20,419 bases of DNA, from positions 1-20,419 of the forward strand of contig DATLAJ010000123.1 in NCBI GenBank assembly GCA_035527515.1. The letters run 5' to 3'. Of this stretch, positions 1 to 9,016 are shown in pieces; the first letter of the stretch is position 1; each line of letters opens with the position of its first letter. The stretch is from a bacterium. GTDB taxonomy: Bacteria > B130-G9. The notes beneath the pieces were generated by a model, which saw only the letters and a program-made list of their open reading frames with translations, was not told where the DNA came from and searched no databases. The position numbers and the translations under genes were made by a program.

Positions 1-1
1 G

Positions 2-1375
2 GCGACTACAACTTCACCCATCCCGCTAGAATTCGAGGCGCACGATGCGCTGTCTGGCGTCTCCCAGGTTACGCTTTATTACAGGTTCCAGTCTGAATCA
101 GAGACCAAGGGCGAGACGTGGAAATCCTACGCGTCCTCGAGCAGCGCCTCCGGGGCGTTCACATTTGTGCCTTCGCACGGGTTCGGCATTTACGAATTCA
201 GTGCCACAGGCACCGACTCGCTCGGCAACCGAGGCACGCCGGCGGACATCCCACTGTGCCATACGGATTACCAGTCCTCAATACCGGTCATCTCGCCGGC
301 CGACATGTCTCACGACTTCGGCGAGGCGGCCATAGGGCAGGACAAGGTCTGGGTTCTAAGAATTGGGAACTCTGGCGGAAGCACGCTTGTCATCAGTGAG
401 ATCAAGACCTCTGGCGACTTCTCGTGCAGCGACACAACGCCGATCACGATTCAGTCAGGGGGCACGTATCAACTTGACGTTGAGTTCTCACCGCAGGAGG
501 TTGGACGGCGCGACGGGTGGCTGACGATAACCTCAAACGACACCAACACGCTCAGCTGTAACATCAGCCTCACGGGTTCGGGTTTCGAGCAGGACGCACA
601 GCCCCAGGCCACGATCGTGCTCAACGCCGCCTCGTTCAAAGAGGGCGACAGATTCCTAGCCCAGGTCGAGGCGGAATATGCAGGCCCAAGCACGACTGCG
701 GACCTCTATGTCTCCGTGTTCTTGCCGGGGGATTGGCACCTTTACTGCCCGAGCTTCTCGACCATACCGGGTCCGTTCATTCCTTCAATACAGCTCTATC
801 CCGGATACAGGCTCGGCAGAACAACCATCATCGACGTGATCGTTCCGAAGCTCGATCCGGGCCAATGCTCCTTCATGGCGCTCTTCTGCCAGGAGGGCAC
901 GCTCACACAAATGGGCGACTCGGCGACCGAGTCGTTCACGATCGATGGGCCACCACGGCTCAGCCTCTCGCTCAATGGCTCAACATTCAGAGAAGGCGAT
1001 CTTATGTCGCTGTCAAGAACGATAGAGAATCCGGGCCTTGCCAAATCGGTCGATCTCTACGTGGGGATAACTTTGCCGACTGGCGATACACTGTTCTATC
1101 CATCGTTGTCAAAGATGCCAGACCCATTCACGAGAGGCATTCCGCTGCGAGAGGGCGAGACAGTTGGACCTATTGAGCTATTCTCGCTTACCTTGCCCGG
1201 AATCGAGCCTGGCAACTACTTCTGGCTGGCCGTGCTGACGCCTGCGGGAGAGTTCGCCTCGTTCAGCAATATCCCGGCCTGTGGCTGGATATTCACGGCC
1301 TCCAAGGCCAGGACGCGCTCGCCGAAGCTCTCGATGGGTTTCGCGCGCTTCCCCATGCCTGACATTCCGAAGTAG
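2..1375 (+). CDS. Secreted/surface multi-domain protein with Ig-like and choice-of-anchor D (ASH-type) domains, 5'-truncated by the window
   Basis: The reading frame is open from the first full codon at 2 to a TAG at 1373-1375, giving 457 residues. The true start lies upstream, and the first internal ATG at 167 cuts through a domain, so it is not the start. Residues 1-80 look like an Ig-like module ('VSQVTLYYRF', then 'IYEFSATGTDSLGNRG'). Residues ~101-195 match the choice-of-anchor D/ASH pattern: a 'DFG' start, 'LRIGNSG', 'VEFSP' and 'SLTGSGF'. Two related ~112-residue modules follow at ~203-314 and ~319-433, each with LN-x-x-x-F-x-x-GD near its start and a Leu-Pro-rich core. The beta-helix protein at 11600-13120 ends in the same module. 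The protein closes with a basic 24-residue tail. I infer an extracytoplasmic structural or binding role; no catalytic motif is visible. It converges on the restriction gene across 121 bp that hold only a weak inverted repeat (1426-1432 with 1473-1479). Confidence 0.8.
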   Translation, partial: ATTTSPIPLEFEAHDALSGVSQVTLYYRFQSESETKGETWKSYASSSSASGAFTFVPSHGFGIYEFSATGTDSLGNRGTPADIPLCHTDYQSSIPVISPADMSHDFGEAAIGQDKVWVLRIGNSGGSTLVISEIKTSGDFSCSDTTPITIQSGGTYQLDVEFSPQEVGRRDGWLTITSNDTNTLSCNISLTGSGFEQDAQPQATIVLNAASFKEGDRFLAQVEAEYAGPSTTADLYVSVFLPGDWHLYCPSFSTIPGPFIPSIQLYPGYRLGRTTIIDVIVPKLDPGQCSFMALFCQEGTLTQMGDSATESFTIDGPPRLSLSLNGSTFREGDLMSLSRTIENPGLAKSVDLYVGITLPTGDTLFYPSLSKMPDPFTRGIPLREGETVGPIELFSLTLPGIEPGNYFWLAVLTPAGEFASFSNIPACGWIFTASKARTRSPKLSMGFARFPMPDIPK

Positions 1376-1496
1376 CAGCACAATGTGCAGGCTCCGATTG
1401 GCCTCGTCAGCACGGTCGCAAAGCAGCTAGCGCAGGCGCGCGGGTCAGGGCGATCTTGCGAGCTATTCTATACGCTAGCGATTGAGGTTCTTAAGA

Positions 1497-4400
1497 CTAC
1501 TTTATCGGCCAGCCGCCATGCCGGCCGACCGTGCTGTCGATCTCTGACATCAACTCTATCGTTCTTTCGAGTGCGGATACGATGTGCTGATAATGCGTCA
1601 GGTCGTCAAAGGTGAGAAGGCGTCCTTTGCGGTCCTTGAGCCATTTGTGGCAGACCTGATAGCCACCCACATGGAAGCTCCAGACCTCGGGCGGGACGTT
1701 CTCAAAAAACTGCGTCCTGTTGATCCAGACTCGGCCTGTCTCTGCCCCCTGACCGGGCTCGGTATATCGCACTTTCTCCACGCAATTGTCGCCGACAATG
1801 GGATAGCACGTCCGAATCGGTGCGAACTTGGTCATAATGTGCAGACCAACAAGTTCTTCGCCTAGCGCCGCCAGTTCGTGAAACACTTGCACATTTGGCG
1901 GGATGGGCACGTGTGGGAAGTCAATCATAAGAAATCGAGAATAGTGCTCGCGGTACCCGCGAGAATAGAGAAACGCATAAATGCAGTAAAAGACTGACGC
2001 GGCCGTGATGCCGTCTTGCGCTGCCTTTGCATTATCCGGATGGTAGGCGGTCTTCAAGGCCTTGCACAATTTCAAGACAAATTCCTTGGAGAAGTTGGGT
2101 CGCCTCCCTTCTTGATGTTCAAACAAGCTGCTGGGAAGGGGGCCATCGGGATAGAGATAGAGCGGGAGCGCGGCGCACCCGCCTCGGTAGAAGCAGTTGA
2201 TGTCCACTGGAAAGGCAGAGACGAACGCAAGGTCCCACTCGTCGAAGCCTATAACGTTGCCTGCCCGTCCCACACAGAGAAGGATGTTATCCTCGCGAAG
2301 GTGATTGTGCACTCTTACCCTGCGATGAACACAGACGTTCCGATTCCAAACTGTGAACCTCCAATCAAAGGGACGATATAGCACTTTGCGGATTTGGCTT
2401 TCCCAATTGGTGCCAGCCAAGCCATCCTTGGCCCTTCGGTAATTCCACTGGTTTTGAGAACAGAGCCTGAACATGCTCCTGGCCTCGGATTCTGAGGAGG
2501 TTGACAAGAAGGATCGGATTTTGTCCCTCATCTCTGAAACGGAAAAACTGATCGCAAATTCGTCGTGGGTGGACACAAATCCAGTCCCGACTCTTCTGGC
2601 CTTTTCATCAGCATAAGCTCCAGGCAGAACATCTCGCACGCTCATCTGCGCCTCGTATTCCTCCAAGTGCGACCAGTCCGAGGAGACGAACAGGTAGAAT
2701 GGAGGCTTGCATTGAGATGGATCAGTCCTCCATCGTATGTTGCTCACCGATTTGCCCTCGAGAAACCTCTCTTTAACCTCTATTGGGCCTCTGGTGTCGC
2801 CATAGGTGCCGACATATTTAGATTGAGCTGACTCATGGCTCTTCACTGCGATCAGGATGCAGACGCCTTGTGTTATGTCGAAGATATTCTGGTCGAAATC
2901 AGTCCTGTTTCGGTTCTTCTTGGCGTTGCCGTGAAGATCGAGAACGTAGATCTTGTCAAATGACGCTTGGAGGCTCGCCCGCATTCCGACGAATGTGCCG
3001 CTGTCGATGTAGCTGTGGTCCGTAATCATGGCCAGAATTCCGTATCCAGTCCGCATGATCTTGTCCTGCGCAAACCTGATGAACTTGACGTAGTCATTTT
3101 GGAGCCATTTCGGCTGACCAAGACGAAGTTTCTCTCCGTCAACTTCTTTGTAGTCCTCAATAAGCCCCGTTATCCACTCGCCATTGTTCTCTGAATGCCC
3201 GAAATACGGTGGATTGCCGATGATCACCATGACCGGTTTGTCGGCCTTGACCTCGCTGGCGGCATTCGCTTCCTTGGCGATAAGATTGGCAAACAACTCC
3301 GGTTCGGTAGATGTCTTCGCTTTCTCAAGTGTGTTGGTGAGGTATATTCGCAGGCGCTCGCCGGACTTGAAGTCGTAGCCGGTCCGCTGAAGCTGAAGGC
3401 CGAGCTTCATGTGCGCCACGGTGTAGGGCGCCATGAGCAGCTCGAAGCCGAAGAGTCGCGGCAACAGGTGTTCAGAGACGTAGCCCGGCCAAAGCCCGGC
3501 CTGACCCTTGTTGACGAGGTGCTCGTGGATTCGGTCGATAACACCATGTAGGAAAGTGCCCGTGCCGCAGGCGGGGTCAAGTATCAAGACCTTGTGACAT
3601 TCGCGGCCGTCCTGAAGCTTTATCTTGGTGGTGTCCGCCAGGCCGTCAGCAAGGCCGAAATCCTCCTTCAGGATATGATCGACGCTCCGAACAATGTAGG
3701 AGACGACAGGCTCAGGCGTGTAATAGACTCCTGTTTTCTGCCGCAAAGTAGGGTCGTAGGCGGCAAGGAACGTCTCGTACAAATGGTACACTGGGTCTTG
3801 TTTTCCGGTGAGCTTCTGGAAGTCCTGCTTTAAGGCCCCAATGTCAACCGTATTGAGAAGTGCCGCGAGGTGATCGACCGCCCAAGTGAGTCGGTCGTCA
3901 AGTAGAGGGCCAGCGAAGTAGTCAAACATCTCGATGAGAAAGGGATTAGTCTTGGGGATGTCGTAGGCGGCCGTTCGACGATTGAAATCGCCGTGCTTCG
4001 ACCGATCGTGATTGAAAAGCGCGGCAAGCAGACCGTAGGCGATGGTCTGGGCATACATGTCGGCAAACCCGTCAGGTTGGAGGTTGTGAAGCAGAACCCT
4101 TTTGAATGCTTGCAGCTGAGTGTGAAGTGACCCGCCCTTGTCCTCATCCTCAAAGGTTTTTACGATGATCTCCCGAAGCAGTCTAGCGATTGCGGCCATG
4201 CGAGCCGCAAGCTCCTTGTAGCTGCCGATTGAAGGGATTTTAGCTGACAGAAACCCCTTGACGAGTCTAGAGACAGCCTCGGCACCTTGGGGGTCCCTTT
4301 GCAGCTTCCCCGTGGGCGTGACACGAGCAAGCCGACCGGCCATGCGAGTTTCCCCGTTCAGATACCAGCGGAATTCGAGATAATCGGTCAAGATCAGATT

Positions 4401-4688
4401 GCCCAGACTGTCGAGGTAGCGCCTTATCTGCTCGGTTCGCTCAGCCCGGTCCAGATTCTCCCGAACGTCTTTCGCTTCGACGTAGCCCAAAGGCGTTTGA
4501 GCCCTCGTGATGATGAAATCAGGAGCGCCGCATCTGACACGTTTGGGCTCGTTGGTAGCTACGATCGTGGTGTCAAAGGATTCAATCAGTGCTTTCAACG
4601 CCGGTCGGTAAGAATGCTCGCCTGCTTGATCAATCCCGAGCTGCCGTTGGACCTCTGAGAGATATGAAGTTATGGCGTCAGTTGGCAT
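1497..4688 (-). CDS. Single-chain restriction-modification enzyme: PD-(D/E)XK nuclease + N6-adenine methylase + type ISP-like specificity domain
   Basis: The protein has 1063 residues. The N-terminus has a PD-(D/E)XK nuclease core, with P56-D57 followed by E71-A-K73 ('GYVEAK'). A helical linker (~150-310) leads to the gamma-class adenine methylase: GVYYTP at 320-325 (motif X), DPACGTGTF at 371-379 (SAM-binding motif I) and NPPY at 492-495 (catalytic motif IV). Residues ~640-1063 resemble the target-recognition region of type ISP enzymes of the LlaBIII type, including 'YAFLYSRGYREHYSRFL' near 904-920. Type ISP enzymes usually carry a helicase between nuclease and methylase; none is present here, so this behaves as a type IIG/IIL-style fused cutter and modifier. 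It should methylate adenine in an asymmetric site and cleave unmodified DNA. The ATG at 4688 has no clear Shine-Dalgarno. It lies 21 bp after the ABC gene stop, so translation probably depends on that transcript. Confidence 0.88.
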   Translation of the reverse strand: MPTDAITSYLSEVQRQLGIDQAGEHSYRPALKALIESFDTTIVATNEPKRVRCGAPDFIITRAQTPLGYVEAKDVRENLDRAERTEQIRRYLDSLGNLILTDYLEFRWYLNGETRMAGRLARVTPTGKLQRDPQGAEAVSRLVKGFLSAKIPSIGSYKELAARMAAIARLLREIIVKTFEDEDKGGSLHTQLQAFKRVLLHNLQPDGFADMYAQTIAYGLLAALFNHDRSKHGDFNRRTAAYDIPKTNPFLIEMFDYFAGPLLDDRLTWAVDHLAALLNTVDIGALKQDFQKLTGKQDPVYHLYETFLAAYDPTLRQKTGVYYTPEPVVSYIVRSVDHILKEDFGLADGLADTTKIKLQDGRECHKVLILDPACGTGTFLHGVIDRIHEHLVNKGQAGLWPGYVSEHLLPRLFGFELLMAPYTVAHMKLGLQLQRTGYDFKSGERLRIYLTNTLEKAKTSTEPELFANLIAKEANAASEVKADKPVMVIIGNPPYFGHSENNGEWITGLIEDYKEVDGEKLRLGQPKWLQNDYVKFIRFAQDKIMRTGYGILAMITDHSYIDSGTFVGMRASLQASFDKIYVLDLHGNAKKNRNRTDFDQNIFDITQGVCILIAVKSHESAQSKYVGTYGDTRGPIEVKERFLEGKSVSNIRWRTDPSQCKPPFYLFVSSDWSHLEEYEAQMSVRDVLPGAYADEKARRVGTGFVSTHDEFAISFSVSEMRDKIRSFLSTSSESEARSMFRLCSQNQWNYRRAKDGLAGTNWESQIRKVLYRPFDWRFTVWNRNVCVHRRVRVHNHLREDNILLCVGRAGNVIGFDEWDLAFVSAFPVDINCFYRGGCAALPLYLYPDGPLPSSLFEHQEGRRPNFSKEFVLKLCKALKTAYHPDNAKAAQDGITAASVFYCIYAFLYSRGYREHYSRFLMIDFPHVPIPPNVQVFHELAALGEELVGLHIMTKFAPIRTCYPIVGDNCVEKVRYTEPGQGAETGRVWINRTQFFENVPPEVWSFHVGGYQVCHKWLKDRKGRLLTFDDLTHYQHIVSALERTIELMSEIDSTVGRHGGWPIK

Positions 4689-4709
4689 ACACTGACGATG
4701 CGCAGAGCG

Positions 4710-6815
4710 CTACACATACTGCAACCTATACAGGTCGTAGTAGATGCCGCCCTTCTCGAGCAGCTCGCGATGTGTACCCTCCTCGCGCAAGCGCCCCTTG
4801 TGCAGAACGAGGATGCGGTCAGCATGCTCTATCGTGCTGAGGCGATGGGCGACGATGAGGCATGTTCGGCCCTTGGTCAGGTTTGCCAGCGCCTCTTGGA
4901 TGAGCGACTCGGTCTCCGGGTCGATGTTAGATGTCGCCTCATCCAACACCAGTATCTTAGGATCAAACGCCATGACGCGGGCGAAGACAAGCAGCTGCTT
5001 CTCGCCGGCCGAAAGGGTTGCGCCTCGTTCGACGACCGGCTCGTCGAGTCCTTTCGGTAGGCGCTCGATAAGTCGCTCCGCACGGGCGATTCTGGCGCAT
5101 CTCAGGACGGTAGCATCGTCGATATTTGGCTCGTTGAGCCTGATATTACCACCGACTGTGGTAGAGAAGAGAAAGACATCCTGCTGAACGATGCCAATCA
5201 TTCTTCTGAGGTCCTCGAGAGGGAGCTGCGCGACATCTGTTCCATCGATAAGTATCTTGCCCCTGCGAAGCGGATACAGCCGCGACAGCAGGCTGGTCAT
5301 CGTCGTCTTGCCGGCGCCGGTTGCGCCAACAATCGCCACGGTCTCGCCGGGCCTGACCTTGAACGAGACGTCCTTCAGAACCCAGTTTTCTCCGTTATAG
5401 GCAAACCAAACGTTTCTAAACTCGACGCTTGTGTCCCTTGGACTCGCGAGCTGGGGGAGCTCTGCGACACTGGGCTCCTCCTCTCTGTCCAGAAGCTGGA
5501 AAATACGCTCAGACGCGGCCATCGCCGCCTGAATGATATTGAACTTCTGCGTCAAGTCGTGAATAGGTCTGAAAAACATGCCTATGTAGCTGATAAATGC
5601 GACTAAAATGCCGAGGCTAACCTCGTTTTGAATAACGCGGCCGGCGCCGTACCAGACGATAGCCGCAACCGCGAGGCTGTTCAGAATCCAGACGCTCGGC
5701 CTGAAGATGGCGACGATCTTGAGCTGTTTCTTCCGCCAAGAGAAGACCTCATCGTTTATGTCACGAAACTTTCCGTTGATTCGCTCCTCCTGACAGAACG
5801 CCCGGATCACGCTCATTCCGGAGAGGAACTCCGCGAACAAGGCGTTCATCTTGGCGATCTTGACCCTGATCTTGCGGTAGGCGCTTCTTGCTTTTCTCCG
5901 GAAGATGACCGAGACGTATATGACAAGCGGCAAGATGGCAAATGCGACTAGGGCGAACCTCACATTCATGTAAAGCATGACCCCGGCAATCGTGACAACC
6001 ATCAAGACGTCCTTGATTATCATGATCAGTATCTCACCCAACATCTCTTGGAGCGCAGAGAAGTCGTTGGTCGTCCGAGTGACTAGGCGTCCGACTGGGG
6101 ACTTGTCGAAGAACGAGAGCGGGAGCCTCTGGATGTGGTCAAACAGCGAGACCCTGAGATCGAAGAGGACTCGCTGGCTGGCGAACTGCATGAGATAAAC
6201 ATGCGCATAGGAAATGACGAAATTAAGCAGAAGTATCGAGAGAAAAATGATGCCGAGCGTCTCAAGCCCGCCCAGGTCCTTTCCGCGAAGCGCAATCAGG
6301 TCATGGACGGGCAGCCTGTTCAGCTTGCCAACCTCGGCGTGGAAACCGCGGTCAAACTCTGCAAACCCGCTCGCACGACATACCAGCGCGATTTTCTCCC
6401 ACTTGTCGCTCGGATACTCAGCCCGAAGAATGACGTAGATGCGCTTGTCGCCCATCAAGTTACTGTCCCTGAGAAGCTTCAGGTCGGCAGCGAGCAGACC
6501 TTCTGTGTGTCTCGTATCTATGAGGAACTGCGTCCTTGAGACCGGGACTAACAGGTCTTTGTACCGCTCGTAGATACGTGCTCGAAGCGAGTCGTCATCG
6601 ATCGTTATCATCTTGCTTGCGACAGCCACATACCGGTCAATAGCGAGCCTCGTCAGATATGGGAGAGAGACGTCGCATGTCGCACTCAGAATGACCAGAA
6701 ACACACAAAGCGCGATGATCGGCCAGTATGGCTTGGCGTGCGACAGCAGTCGCTTCATAAGCCGCCAGTCATAGGGCCTATCTAGAGCATCCTCAGGGAA
6801 GTAATCGTTTTGCAT
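4710..6815 (-). CDS. ABC exporter half-transporter with the catalytic Walker B Glu (heterodimer partner 2)
   Basis: A membrane domain is fused to an ATPase domain over 701 residues. TM1 lies near 30-50. An unusually long ~120-residue soluble segment (~62-182) precedes TM2 (~183-208), and further membrane helices run to ~420. The nucleotide-binding domain has Walker A at 497-504 (GATGAGKT), Q-loop Q545, Walker B ILVLDE at 621-626 with catalytic E626, D-loop near SNID, and H657. Its signature is LSAGE at 601-605, which departs from LSGGQ. This pairs with the neighbour at 6923-8719, which has the opposite asymmetry: that protein's LSGGQ would complete this protein's working ATP site. The ATG at 6815 is directly preceded by an in-frame TAA, so no earlier start exists. 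The best ribosome-binding match (GGGGAGG) is ~16 bases upstream, which is rather far. The substrate is unknown; lipid, peptide or drug export are all possible. Confidence 0.92.
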   Translation of the reverse strand: MQNDYFPEDALDRPYDWRLMKRLLSHAKPYWPIIALCVFLVILSATCDVSLPYLTRLAIDRYVAVASKMITIDDDSLRARIYERYKDLLVPVSRTQFLIDTRHTEGLLAADLKLLRDSNLMGDKRIYVILRAEYPSDKWEKIALVCRASGFAEFDRGFHAEVGKLNRLPVHDLIALRGKDLGGLETLGIIFLSILLLNFVISYAHVYLMQFASQRVLFDLRVSLFDHIQRLPLSFFDKSPVGRLVTRTTNDFSALQEMLGEILIMIIKDVLMVVTIAGVMLYMNVRFALVAFAILPLVIYVSVIFRRKARSAYRKIRVKIAKMNALFAEFLSGMSVIRAFCQEERINGKFRDINDEVFSWRKKQLKIVAIFRPSVWILNSLAVAAIVWYGAGRVIQNEVSLGILVAFISYIGMFFRPIHDLTQKFNIIQAAMAASERIFQLLDREEEPSVAELPQLASPRDTSVEFRNVWFAYNGENWVLKDVSFKVRPGETVAIVGATGAGKTTMTSLLSRLYPLRRGKILIDGTDVAQLPLEDLRRMIGIVQQDVFLFSTTVGGNIRLNEPNIDDATVLRCARIARAERLIERLPKGLDEPVVERGATLSAGEKQLLVFARVMAFDPKILVLDEATSNIDPETESLIQEALANLTKGRTCLIVAHRLSTIEHADRILVLHKGRLREEGTHRELLEKGGIYYDLYRLQYV

Positions 6816-6922
6816 TTACTTTTTAGGGCAACCTCCCCTTTCTCCTGAATCCCTTCTGCCTGCGACAGCACTGGTCGGCTCGCGTGCCCCGGGCTTGCCG
6901 CCAAGCGCCCACCATGTATTTG

Positions 6923-8719
6923 CTACACATCTCTCTCAAGCCTTTGCTCAATCTGTTGTTTTGCAAAAAGCGCCGCGTATATGCCGCCTTCCTTGAGCAG
7001 TTGGGCGTGCGTGCCGCGCTGTTTCACCTCGCCCTCATCCAAGACCACGATCTCGTCAGCAAGCTGCACCGCCGACAGCCGGTGCGAGACGATTATTGTC
7101 GTGACGCCGCGAATGGACTCCTTTAGGCTGTCAAGTATCTGCGCCTCGGTCTGAGCATCAACGGCGGAGAGGCAATCATCGAGCAGCAGGATATAAGGGT
7201 TCTTGACCAACGCTCGAGCTATCGCGACGCGCTGCTTCTGCCCACCTGACAGCATCACGCCTCGCTCGCCAACGATCGTGTCATATCCCTTCGGGAACTC
7301 TGCTATGTCCCTGTCAATGGCCGACATCCTCGCGAACTCCTTGACGGACCCCTCGCCAAGCTCCTCGTTGCTGAAGGCGATATTCTCCCTGACGGTCTCC
7401 GAGAACAGAAACGAATCTTGAGGCACGTAGCCGAAGAGGCTCCGCAAAGTCTGCATCCTCATCTCTCGGACATCGATGCCGTCGATCAGAAGCGAGCCAG
7501 GCGGAGGATCGAATTCGCGCAACAGAAGGCGGACAACGGTGCTCTTGCCGGAGCCAGTCCGTCCGACAATCGCCAGCGTCTTGCCCGGCTCGACCCGGAA
7601 GGTTACATCCTTGAGCACATTTGGAAGGTTGGCATCATAGGCAAAGGTAAGACTCTTGACCTCGACCAGCCCCGAAAAACTTGCGGGCTCCACGGGGTCG
7701 GGCACATCAATTATCTTTGGCTTGACGTTCATAATCCGGTTGATGCGCACCATTGACGCAGTGCCGCGTTGGAGCAGGTTTATCAGATGCCCAAGTGCGA
7801 TCATCGGCCAGGTTAATGTCTCCAAATAAATTGAGAAGGCCAAGAAGGTTCCCACAGACATCTCGCCGAGGATGACGCCCTTGCCGCCTTTGTAGAATAC
7901 GATGGCGGTTGATAGGCCGGCGAGAAGCCAGATAAGAGGGAAAAACGCCCCCCAGACCTTCACCAGCCGCATGTTATCCTTCAGGTAATCCCGGCTGACA
8001 TCCCTCACGCGCTCCAGTTCACCCGCCTCTTGGCAGAAGGTCTTGACTACACGTATGCCAGCGAACGCGTCCCTAATCTTCTCCATCATGTCCGAGACCC
8101 GCGCCTGAACCGCTTGAAAGCGCGAGTGGACCAGCCGACCGAACTTCACCACGACAGCCGTCAACACCGGTAGCGGGATCAGGGCGTAGAGCGCTAGGCT
8201 CGCGTTCAGATGCACCATTAGAGCGATCGCCGCGGCCGCGAAGAGAAATCCGTCCACTATCGTGATGATCCCCAGCCCGCAGGCCATTCTCACCGCCTCA
8301 GTATCGTTCGAGATGCGAGCCATCAGGTCGCCTGTTCTGTTGACGTGGAAAAACCGCTGCGACAGCGACAGAAGATGCGTGAAGAACTCGCCCCGAATCC
8401 GCCGAGCGATGCGCTCAGAAGTAACGATCAAGAGCAAAAACCAAGCGAACCGACACCCAGCAACTACAAGGCCAACGGCCAATATAGCGAGGGCGAACAA
8501 GGGAACGTCTGACAGGCGAACCGTGCCACCAGTTATGCGGTCAACGAGGCTCCGGATGATCAGCGGCGTGATCAGCTGCGCCGCGTCAACGACGAGGAGA
8601 GCGACTATACCCCAGATCGTATATCGCCTATATAGCCAAAAGAAAGACGCGATGGCCCTCAGCGCCTCGCGTCTTTCCTCCTTGGTGCTATTCTCTTGCG
8701 TCTGTAACCCGCTTGCCAT
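6923..8719 (-). CDS. ABC exporter half-transporter with degenerate Walker B (heterodimer partner 1)
   Basis: A type IV ABC exporter subunit of 598 residues. The N-terminal membrane domain (~25-320) is hydrophobic and carries the coupling segments typical of MsbA/BmrA-like exporters. The ATPase domain has Walker A GRTGSGKST at 386-394, Q-loop near VPQD (432-435), signature LSGGQ at 490-494, Walker B ILLLDD at 510-515, and H546. The catalytic Glu is replaced by D515, as in the degenerate-site subunits of BmrCD, TM287/288 and TmrAB. The partner gene at 4710-6815 has the intact Glu and the altered signature, so the two should form one heterodimer with a single fully active ATP site. The ATG at 8719 has AAGGA about 8 bases upstream on the minus strand, a good ribosome-binding site. 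This is the first gene of the minus-strand cluster, with 107 bp to the next gene. Confidence 0.93.
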   Translation of the reverse strand: MASGLQTQENSTKEERREALRAIASFFWLYRRYTIWGIVALLVVDAAQLITPLIIRSLVDRITGGTVRLSDVPLFALAILAVGLVVAGCRFAWFLLLIVTSERIARRIRGEFFTHLLSLSQRFFHVNRTGDLMARISNDTEAVRMACGLGIITIVDGFLFAAAAIALMVHLNASLALYALIPLPVLTAVVVKFGRLVHSRFQAVQARVSDMMEKIRDAFAGIRVVKTFCQEAGELERVRDVSRDYLKDNMRLVKVWGAFFPLIWLLAGLSTAIVFYKGGKGVILGEMSVGTFLAFSIYLETLTWPMIALGHLINLLQRGTASMVRINRIMNVKPKIIDVPDPVEPASFSGLVEVKSLTFAYDANLPNVLKDVTFRVEPGKTLAIVGRTGSGKSTVVRLLLREFDPPPGSLLIDGIDVREMRMQTLRSLFGYVPQDSFLFSETVRENIAFSNEELGEGSVKEFARMSAIDRDIAEFPKGYDTIVGERGVMLSGGQKQRVAIARALVKNPYILLLDDCLSAVDAQTEAQILDSLKESIRGVTTIIVSHRLSAVQLADEIVVLDEGEVKQRGTHAQLLKEGGIYAALFAKQQIEQRLERDV

Positions 8720-8918
8720 TCTCTCTTTCCTTAAGACAGCGATTGCTTGTCTTGCGGCATCTTAGGCGGTCGCCGACAGTTTGTAAATTGCCTGAAGAGC
8801 GATCTGCACAAAAGGTCAAAAGCAACGGTATAGCCTCTCTCAGCAGCAATGTTCCCTCAACGCTGCTGGCTTCACCGCGACCGCGGACAGCGCAGCTAGA
8901 GTCGGCGGTCTGGGGCAT

Positions 8919-8948
8919 TTGACTCGCACGGCAGCTCGAGCGCATATT
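8919..8948 (+). promoter_or_regulatory. Candidate sigma-70-type promoter for the C39-like peptidase gene
   Basis: TTGACT at 8919-8924 matches the -35 consensus at five of six positions. CATATT at 8943-8948 matches the -10 at four of six, with an 18-base spacer. The -10 lies ~75 bases before the ATG at 9023. A match of this quality can arise by chance, and the host's promoter consensus is unknown. Confidence 0.3.
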
Positions 8949-9010
8949 ACGACGTGTTGTTTTCTGGTTTGGACCGGTCGATGATTAGACAAGAGCCTCA
9001 TTTGAGGAAT

Positions 9011-9016
9011 AAGGAG
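9011..9016 (+). promoter_or_regulatory. Ribosome-binding site that fixes the start of the peptidase gene at 9023
   Basis: AAGGAG lies six bases before ATG 9023. The upstream in-frame start at 8954 has no such site and would put 23 charged residues ahead of the signal peptide, so the start at 9023 is preferred. Confidence 0.8.

Noticed and set aside
1426-1479. GCTAGCG...CGCTAGC inverted repeat between the convergent genes
   Set aside because: Seven base pairs with a ~40-base loop is too weak to call a terminator.
2016-4658. Several plus-strand frames of 75-123 codons opposite the restriction enzyme gene
   Set aside because: They lie antisense to a gene with clear nuclease and methylase motifs and show no domain character of their own.
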